From contig NZ_JACHBS010000001.1 of assembly GCF_014200395.1 (NCBI RefSeq), positions 2,294,001 through 2,358,000 of the forward strand: a stretch of DNA of 64,000 nt. The letters run 5' to 3'. A program made the translations under genes and the position numbers. Within the stretch, counting starts at the first letter, position 1; every line of letters starts with the position of its first letter. The notes below the pieces were generated by a model. The model was given only the letters and a program-made list of their open reading frames with translations. It had not been told where the DNA came from and searched no databases. This document shows, piece after piece, positions 58,738-64,000 of this stretch. Source of the DNA: Microcella frigidaquae (GTDB lineage Bacteria; Actinomycetota; Actinomycetes; Actinomycetales; Microbacteriaceae).

Positions 58738-59901
58738 TCATCGCGGCACCTCCAAGACCACGGTCGTGCCGGCGCCGGGGGTCGAGAAGACGCGGGCGCT
58801 GCCGCCGACGTCGTGCAGGCGGGCGACGACCGACTCGGTGAAGCCCAGCCGCTCGGTGCCGACCGCGGCCGGGTCGAAGCCGACGCCGGCATCGGTGACC
58901 ACGGCGCGGATGACCTCGTCGTTCTGCGTGATCGTCACGTCCGCATCCTCGACGCCCGCGTGCCGGCGCACGTTCTCGAGGCACTCGGCGAGGGCGAGCA
59001 GGAAGGCGTCGAGCACGTCGCTCGGCAGGAGCACCTGCCCGGTGCCGTGCCAGCGCACCGACAGTCCCATGCGCAGGAAGCGCTGCTTCACCGACTCGAG
59101 GGTCGTGCCGAGCGGCGTCTCGCCGACCGGCTCGAGGCTGTATACGCCCGAGAACCGCGGCATCGGTGTCGAGCCGAGCCGCAGCTGCCGCAGCAGCCGG
59201 GCGTCCTCCCCGGCCTGCTGGCGCAGCGCGTCGGCCGAGACGCCCACGCCCGAGTGTGCGAGCAGGGTGAGGGTCGCGAGCACGGTGTCGTGCAGCAGTC
59301 GCGCCCCCTGGCGTCGCTGCGCCTCGGTCTCGCTGGCCTGCCGCTCGAGCTGATGAGCGCGCCCGATGTTCTCGTTGCGCCGCACCGCGCGCTGCACGCC
59401 GACGGTGACCCACAGCCCGATGATCAGGGTGATCACCCAGCCTGCCAGGGTCGCGATGGCTGCGGTGGAGATTAGGCCGCTGGTCGGGCCCGCCGTGGCC
59501 ACGAGCATGCTGGAGGCGAGCGTGCCGACCGCCCAGAGCACCCAGCGACCGGTGCTCTCGCTCAACACGAGGCCGACACCGCCGAGACCAGCCGCGCCGA
59601 GCGGCGCCAACGAGGTCGCGAGGGCGAGCGACGACGGCTGACCCCAGGGCAGCTGCGCCAGCGCGATGACCGCGCAGCCGAGCACGATGCTCAGGGCCAC
59701 CCAGCCGAGGTGGCCGCTGCGGCCGACCATGACGAGCGCAGCCGCCTGCCCGGCGAGCAGCATGAGCACTGTCGGCAGAAGGTCGGCGTCGACGACGCCC
59801 GGCAGAGCCAGGCAGAACGCGGTGAGCGCGACGCCGCTGAGACCGAAGGCGCGGGCGGCGCGCTGCAGCAGGCGCCGACGATCCTTCTCGATCAGCTCCA
59901 T
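58738..59901 (-). CDS. Sensor histidine kinase (DesK/NarX-like)
   Basis: 387 residues. Several membrane helices in residues 20-170, then the dimerisation box ARLLHDTVLATLTLLAHSG with the phosphoacceptor His near residue 205. The HATPase part has N box ALAECLENVRRH and G box VTDAGVGFDPAAVG. It should phosphorylate the response regulator two genes downstream. AGGAG lies about 8 nt before ATG 59901. The signal is unknown. Confidence 0.88.
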   Translation of the reverse strand: MELIEKDRRRLLQRAARAFGLSGVALTAFCLALPGVVDADLLPTVLMLLAGQAAALVMVGRSGHLGWVALSIVLGCAVIALAQLPWGQPSSLALATSLAPLGAAGLGGVGLVLSESTGRWVLWAVGTLASSMLVATAGPTSGLISTAAIATLAGWVITLIIGLWVTVGVQRAVRRNENIGRAHQLERQASETEAQRRQGARLLHDTVLATLTLLAHSGVGVSADALRQQAGEDARLLRQLRLGSTPMPRFSGVYSLEPVGETPLGTTLESVKQRFLRMGLSVRWHGTGQVLLPSDVLDAFLLALAECLENVRRHAGVEDADVTITQNDEVIRAVVTDAGVGFDPAAVGTERLGFTESVVARLHDVGGSARVFSTPGAGTTVVLEVPR

Positions 59902-59954
59902 CGCGCGCTCCTGCGACCCATGCGCTCAGTCTGTCATCCGCGCGCGCCGCGAGC

Positions 59955-60932
59955 TCAGAGGCCGCACGCGCGCGTGTACGCGTCGTACAGGGCTGCCTTC
60001 GTCGCGGCGTCGGCGACGATCGTCACCGTGCCCGGCGTGCCGTCGACCACGACGCCCACGCGGAACAGGGTGCCCTGCTTATCGTCGGCGAGCGCGTGCG
60101 CGTCGCAGCGCGCCGGTGTCAGCAGCAGCGGGATGCTCACCGCTCCCGCGCCGCCCGCCGCGCCCGCCGGCAGGGGCGCGCTGGTGATCCGCTCTCCGCT
60201 CGCCGCATCGACGAGCCCGAACAGCACGGTGTCGCTGAGGCTCTGCACCGCGACCCGAGACTCCTCGGCGAGTCCGGGCAAGGCGGGTCGTGGCTCGATG
60301 TCGAGCAGCAGTCCGATCAGGGGCCCCGCGTCGCGTGCGGGATCATGCCGCACCGCGAGCGCGACCTGCTGGTCGACGGCGACCGCGAGGCATTCCACGG
60401 CGACCCAGTCGGCCCATTGGCCGAGCCGGTCGGTGGTGGGCACGGTCACCGCGGCGGTGCTGCCGTCGATGAGCCGAACAACCAGCACGGCGTCGGGCGG
60501 CGGTGTGCCGCGGGGCACCGACTCACCGGCGGGGCACGCGACCGCAGTCAGCCGCATCGCGAGGTCGCGCGTCGCCCCGGCGGGGATCACGGTGGTGCGC
60601 TCCCGCACGATGGTCGTGGCCAGGGCATCCGAGTCCAGGCGCGCCTCCACGACGGTGAGGGGCACGGCAGCGTCGTTGCGCACCGAGAGCTGGATCCCGC
60701 CGCGAGACGGGTCGATGCGCGAGCGGTAGACGTCGGCGGTGACGGTCACGTCGGCGGCCGTCACCGGGCCGGGGAGGGCGAGCGACCCGGGGTTGGCCGG
60801 GGCGGCGGGGGAGCATCCGGTGAGAAGGCTGGAGAGAAGGCCGGCGAGAATGCCGCCGACGAGGGCAGTCGCGGCGGGCGCTCCGTGCCGGACGACCGCG
60901 AAGCGCGGGCGGAGAGCGGGGGAGCGGCGCAC
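59955..60932 (-). CDS. Secreted lipoprotein of unknown function
   Basis: 325 residues. A basic start and a long hydrophobic stretch end in the lipobox LLTGC near residue 40, so it is a membrane lipoprotein. The rest is beta-rich with a Cys pair in the middle (VACPAGES, VECLAVA). No named domain is recognised. It begins 6 nt after the metX stop and precedes the kinase gene, so it may be co-transcribed with metX or serve the two-component system. Confidence 0.75.
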   Translation of the reverse strand: MRRSPALRPRFAVVRHGAPAATALVGGILAGLLSSLLTGCSPAAPANPGSLALPGPVTAADVTVTADVYRSRIDPSRGGIQLSVRNDAAVPLTVVEARLDSDALATTIVRERTTVIPAGATRDLAMRLTAVACPAGESVPRGTPPPDAVLVVRLIDGSTAAVTVPTTDRLGQWADWVAVECLAVAVDQQVALAVRHDPARDAGPLIGLLLDIEPRPALPGLAEESRVAVQSLSDTVLFGLVDAASGERITSAPLPAGAAGGAGAVSIPLLLTPARCDAHALADDKQGTLFRVGVVVDGTPGTVTIVADAATKAALYDAYTRACGL

Positions 60933-60938
60933 GGTCGA

Positions 60939-62138
60939 CTACTCCGCGAGCAGCGCGGCGAGCGGCGGGCCGACCAGTTCGTTCTCGATGAGGAAGGCGT
61001 CGTGCCCGAACGGTGACGAGATGACGTGCGCCTCGGCACCGTGGATCGTGCGCGGCAGATGGGCCGCGATCTGCCGCGACTGCTCGACCGGGAAGAGCCG
61101 GTCGCTGTCGACGCCGATCACGAGCGCCGTTGCCGTGACGCGGGCGAGGGCCTCGGCGACCGATCCGCGCCCGCGGCCGACGTCGTGCGCGTTCATGGCT
61201 TCGACCAGGGTGATGTAGCTGCCGGCGTCGAAGCGGCGGGTGAACTTGTTGCCGTGGAAGTCGAGATAGCTCTCGACCGCGAACCGGCCCCCCTTGCCGA
61301 GCGGGTCGAGCACGCCCTGCCAGGAGCGCTCGAACCGCTCGTTGAGCTCGGTCGGCGAGCGGTAGTTGAGAAGCGCCATCCGCCGCGCGAGCGCGAGGCC
61401 CCGGTACGGGCCCTCCGGTTCGTCGTAGTAGTCGCCGTCGCGGAACAGGGGATCCATGCGGATCGCCTCCAGCTGCACCGAGTTCAGCGCGATCTGGTCG
61501 GCGCTCGAGACGGCCGTCGACGCGAGCACGGCCAGCCGTTCGACCCGCTGCGGATGCTCGATCGCCCACTCGAGCGCGTGCATGCCGCCCATCGACCCGC
61601 CGATGACCGCCGCGAACCGCTCGATGCCGAGGGCATCCGCGAGCGCCACCTGGGCGGCGACCTGGTCGCGGATCGTCAGGTAGGGGAACCGCGAGCCCCA
61701 CTCCGCGCCGTCGGGGGAGAACGAGGCCGGGCCGGTCGAGCCCTGGCACCCGCCGAGCATGTTCGGTGCGATCACGAACCAGCGGTCGGTGTCGACGGCG
61801 AGGCCGGGGCCGACGATGCCGCCCCACCAGCCAGCCGTCGGATGCCCGGGGCCGGGCCGCCCGATGACGTGGCTGTCGCCGGTCAGGGCGTGGACGATCA
61901 GCACCGCGTTGTCGCGCGCCGGGCTCAGGGTGCCCCACGTCTCGTAGGCGAGCCGCGCATGCGGCAGGGTCGCTCCCGACTCGAGGGCCAGGGTTCCGAC
62001 CGCGGCGAACTGCCGGTGGCCGGGGTCGTCACCCTCCCGCCACGCGCCCGTCGTCGGCGGGGTGCCCAGCAGCGAGCGCCGGTTGGCCTCGGTGATGAAC
62101 GCCGAGGGCACCGTGTCTTCGCTCGTCTGCCAGTCCAT
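60939..62138 (-). CDS. metX: Homoserine O-acetyltransferase
   Basis: 399 residues of alpha/beta hydrolase fold. The nucleophile Ser is in GGSMGGMHALEWA near residue 173, the His is in SPFGHDAFLIE near the C terminus, and NMLGGCQGSTGPAS is a family mark. It acetylates homoserine for methionine synthesis. ATG 62138 is chosen. It is 104 nt downstream of metY, with a large hairpin between them. Confidence 0.93.
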   Translation of the reverse strand: MDWQTSEDTVPSAFITEANRRSLLGTPPTTGAWREGDDPGHRQFAAVGTLALESGATLPHARLAYETWGTLSPARDNAVLIVHALTGDSHVIGRPGPGHPTAGWWGGIVGPGLAVDTDRWFVIAPNMLGGCQGSTGPASFSPDGAEWGSRFPYLTIRDQVAAQVALADALGIERFAAVIGGSMGGMHALEWAIEHPQRVERLAVLASTAVSSADQIALNSVQLEAIRMDPLFRDGDYYDEPEGPYRGLALARRMALLNYRSPTELNERFERSWQGVLDPLGKGGRFAVESYLDFHGNKFTRRFDAGSYITLVEAMNAHDVGRGRGSVAEALARVTATALVIGVDSDRLFPVEQSRQIAAHLPRTIHGAEAHVISSPFGHDAFLIENELVGPPLAALLAE

Positions 62139-62167
62139 GCTGCGCTCATTCTCTCGCAGAACGACCA

Positions 62168-62212
62168 GCGCCCCCGCCTTGTGGCCTGAGGGTCACAGTT
62201 CGGCGGGGGCGC
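62168..62212. terminator. Large hairpin between metY and metX
   Basis: 11-bp perfect arms (62168-62178 and 62202-62212) enclose a second hairpin (TGTGGCC-TGAG-GGTCACA, with one G-T pair). No T tract follows on the minus strand. It may terminate or attenuate read-through from metY into metX. Confidence 0.5.
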
Positions 62213-62242
62213 GGGCGGGGTGGTGCGCTGCGGTTCTGCGGC

Positions 62243-63562
62243 CTACAGCGCTGCGTTTGCCGCGACGACCGCGCGGGCGGCGGCGAAGCCGTTCTCGAGG
62301 TCGGCGATGATGTCGTCGATGTTCTCGAGGCCCACCGAGAGGCGCACCAGGCCCGGGGTCACGCCGCTCGTCAGCTGCTGCTCCGGCGTCAGCTGCGAGT
62401 GGGTGGTCGAGGCCGGGTGGATGATCAGGCTGCGCACGTCGCCGATGTTGGCGACGTGGCTGAACAGCTCGACGGAGTCGACGAGCGCGCGTCCCGCATC
62501 CACCCCGCCCTTCAGCTCGAACGAGAGCACCGCACCCACGCCCTTCGGCGCGTAGGTCTGCGCGGTCGCATACCAGGGGCTCGACGGCAGGCCCGAGTAG
62601 CTGACGCTCGCGACGTCGGGGTGGGCCTCGAGCCACTGCGCCACGGCGACGGCATTCTGCACGTGCCGCTCGATGCGCAGGCTGAGGGTCTCGATGCCCT
62701 GGATCAGCTGCCACGCGTTGTCGGGCGAGACGGCGGCGCCGATGTCGCGCAGCAGCTGCACGCGGGCCTTGATGATGTAGGCGATGCCGTCGCCCAGCAC
62801 GCCGGTGTAGCTGGCGCCGTGGTACGAGGGGTCGGGCTCGGTGAGGCCGGGGAAGCGGTCGACGTGCTGCGACCAGGCGAACTTCCCGCCGTCGACGATG
62901 ACACCGCCGAGCACCGTGCCGTGACCGCCGAGGAACTTCGTGGCCGAGTGCACGACGATGTCGGCCCCGTGCTCGAGCGGGCGGATCAGGTACGGGGTGG
63001 CGATGGTGTTGTCCACGATGAGCGGCAGGCCGTGCGCGTGCGCGACGTCGGCGACCGCGCGGATGTCGAGCAGGTTCACCTTCGGGTTGCCGACGGTCTC
63101 GCCGAAGAACAGCTTGGTGTTGGGGCGCACCGCGGCGGCCCACGCCTCCGGGTCGTCCTGGTTCTCGACGAAGGTGACCTCGATGCCGAGCTTCGCGAGC
63201 GTGTAGGTGAACAGGTTGTAGGTGCCGCCGTAGATCGTCGACGACGACACGATGTGGTCGCCCGCCTGCGCGATGTTGAGCACCGCGTAGGTGGTGGCCG
63301 CCTGGCCCGACGACAGCAGCAGGGCCGCGGTGCCGCCCTCGAGCGCGGCGATGCGCTGCTCGACGACGTCCTGGGTCGGGTTCTGGATGCGGGTGTAGAT
63401 GTTGCCGAACTCGGCGAGGGCGAACAGGTTCTTCGCGTGCTGCGCGTCGTTGAAGGTGTAGGCGGTCGTGCGGTACACCGGGGTGGCGCGCGCGTTGGTG
63501 ACCGGATCGGGCTGAGCGCCCGCGTGGATCTGCAGGGTCTCGAACTTCCAGCTGGCGGTCAT
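62243..63562 (-). CDS. metY: O-acetylhomoserine sulfhydrylase / aminocarboxypropyltransferase
   Basis: 439 residues, the long form of the Cys/Met-metabolism PLP family. The cofactor site is [22 protein letters not shown], with the PLP Lys near residue 208, and [15 protein letters not shown] near residue 85. It makes homocysteine from O-acetylhomoserine and sulfide. GAGGAG lies 7 nt before ATG 63562. Upstream, a TACCGT -10 box leaves a leader of about 30 nt and no recognisable SAM riboswitch. Confidence 0.94.
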   Translation of the reverse strand: MTASWKFETLQIHAGAQPDPVTNARATPVYRTTAYTFNDAQHAKNLFALAEFGNIYTRIQNPTQDVVEQRIAALEGGTAALLLSSGQAATTYAVLNIAQAGDHIVSSSTIYGGTYNLFTYTLAKLGIEVTFVENQDDPEAWAAAVRPNTKLFFGETVGNPKVNLLDIRAVADVAHAHGLPLIVDNTIATPYLIRPLEHGADIVVHSATKFLGGHGTVLGGVIVDGGKFAWSQHVDRFPGLTEPDPSYHGASYTGVLGDGIAYIIKARVQLLRDIGAAVSPDNAWQLIQGIETLSLRIERHVQNAVAVAQWLEAHPDVASVSYSGLPSSPWYATAQTYAPKGVGAVLSFELKGGVDAGRALVDSVELFSHVANIGDVRSLIIHPASTTHSQLTPEQQLTSGVTPGLVRLSVGLENIDDIIADLENGFAAARAVVAANAAL

Positions 63563-63596
63563 GGGGATCTCCTCGTGGGTCGGTGGAACGCCTCGA

Positions 63597-63602
63597 ACGG
63601 TA
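63597..63602 (-). promoter_or_regulatory. -10 box for metY
   Basis: TACCGT on the minus strand lies 34 nt before ATG 63562. The leader between them is too short for the usual S-box. Confidence 0.4.
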
Positions 63603-63687
63603 CGCCCGGCCTCCGGACCCGGCAATGCGGGCCGACACACGCCGTAACCTGCGGAGGCCCGTCGGGGCCTGACGAGCTCCGTCGCGC

Positions 63688-64000
63688 TCAGTCGAGCCGG
63701 TCGCGCCGCGAACCCGTCGGGTCGGTGCGCGAGGGCTGGATCAGGAGCGGGCCTGTGCGCGCATCCAGATCGGGTCGGAACAGCCAGCGAGGCCGCGGCT
63801 CGACGATCGGCCGGAACACGCGGCGCACCGGACGGGTCGACAGCAGCGTGGTGACCGCGATCGCGAACAGGATCATGCCCACGAGCCACGGCCAGTCCGA
63901 GCGGTCCTCGCCGCCGATGACGCCGCTCTCGCGGATCGGGTAGAGCACGAAGCTGTGCAACAGGTAGACGTACATGGTCGCCTGGCCGAGCGGAGTGATC
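63688..64000 (-). CDS. Acyltransferase 3-family membrane protein, C-terminal end
   Basis: The window edge cuts this gene. The visible part reads ITPLGQATMYVYLLHSFVLYP, a membrane helix motif of OafA/YrhL-type acyltransferases, then another helix (WPWLVGMILFAIAVTTLL) and a basic cytoplasmic tail rich in Arg and Pro. An ATG at 63975 is internal, since the frame is open to the edge. It would O-acylate an envelope sugar. Most of the protein lies outside the window. Confidence 0.75.
   Translation of the reverse strand, partial: ITPLGQATMYVYLLHSFVLYPIRESGVIGGEDRSDWPWLVGMILFAIAVTTLLSTRPVRRVFRPIVEPRPRWLFRPDLDARTGPLLIQPSRTDPTGSRRDRLD

Noticed and set aside
63563-63690. SAM riboswitch upstream of metY
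   Set aside because: No S-box or SAM-IV core could be matched, and the likely transcript start leaves only about 30 nt of leader.

Overview
The window comes from a high-GC Gram-positive chromosome, most likely an actinobacterium of the Microbacteriaceae type. The evidence is the strong GC bias, a Kgd-type fused 2-oxoglutarate decarboxylase/dehydrogenase, a SigH/SigR-like sigma factor with an HxxxCxxC anti-sigma partner, the prfB-ftsE-ftsX-smpB-ssrA order, a tmRNA tag reading ANAKRTDFALAA, and many genes starting 6-8 nt after a TANNNT -10 box (leaderless transcripts). The genus cannot be fixed from the sequence alone. Genes are packed tightly, often with 4-nt ATGA/GTGA overlaps, and no gene-free stretch exceeds about 300 bases.

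Layout: (1) 1-4.5 kb: a partial gene, tRNA-Leu, then a PucR-type regulator divergent from gabT-gabD for GABA catabolism. (2) 4.5-11 kb: a sugar-uptake island (LacI regulator, lipoprotein binding protein, permease, ATPase, PfkB kinase) with a perfect 20-bp operator at 5694. A second near-identical operator at 9969 sits between an ABM-domain gene and an LLM flavin enzyme, and this probably defines one regulon. (3) 11-19.2 kb: a ZIP metal transporter, a DUF559 nuclease-like gene bracketed by two copies of a 70-nt palindromic repeat, then a TAD/Flp pilus locus (tadA-B-C, flp-like pilin, two TadE-like, one TadG-like). The pilus locus is interrupted by a QueC-like PP-loop ATPase gene with its own promoter. 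(4) 19.2-25.3 kb: a three-gene operon (DEDDh exonuclease, candidate nucleotidyltransferase, class I glutamine amidotransferase), an SDR, and a minus-strand operon of beta-propeller, glycosyltransferase and collagen-like protein. (5) 25.4-32.2 kb: housekeeping prfB, ftsEX, smpB and ssrA, with a secreted propeller protein and a SIMPL protein between smpB and ssrA. (6) 32.2-39.3 kb: a large RCC1-repeat surface protein, YccF, an EamA transporter, an XRE-regulated operon with two visible operators, and two tandem septum-formation lipoproteins.

(7) 39.3-50.2 kb: aroA-rsgA-hisN, the divergent sigma/anti-sigma pair, kgd, and two CNNM/CorC membrane proteins. (8) 50.2-51.5 kb: a YefM/YoeB toxin-antitoxin pair and an unknown gene. 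(9) 51.5-56.7 kb: an Old Yellow Enzyme homologue, NAD(P)HX dehydratase, a GT87-like mannosyltransferase, a thiamine-binding protein and an MFS exporter. (10) 56.7-60.9 kb: histidine kinase, a membrane protein that looks like a degenerate kinase, response regulator, and a lipoprotein. (11) 60.9-64 kb: metX and metY for sulfur amino-acid synthesis and the C-terminal end of an acyltransferase.

The most unusual parts are the QueC-like gene inside the pilus locus, the exonuclease/nucleotidyltransferase/amidotransferase operon, the DUF559 gene bracketed by palindromes, and the collagen-like protein with its own glycosyltransferase. Starts were chosen by ribosome binding sites, overlaps and -10 spacing. 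Family calls come from recognised motifs; no database search was possible.
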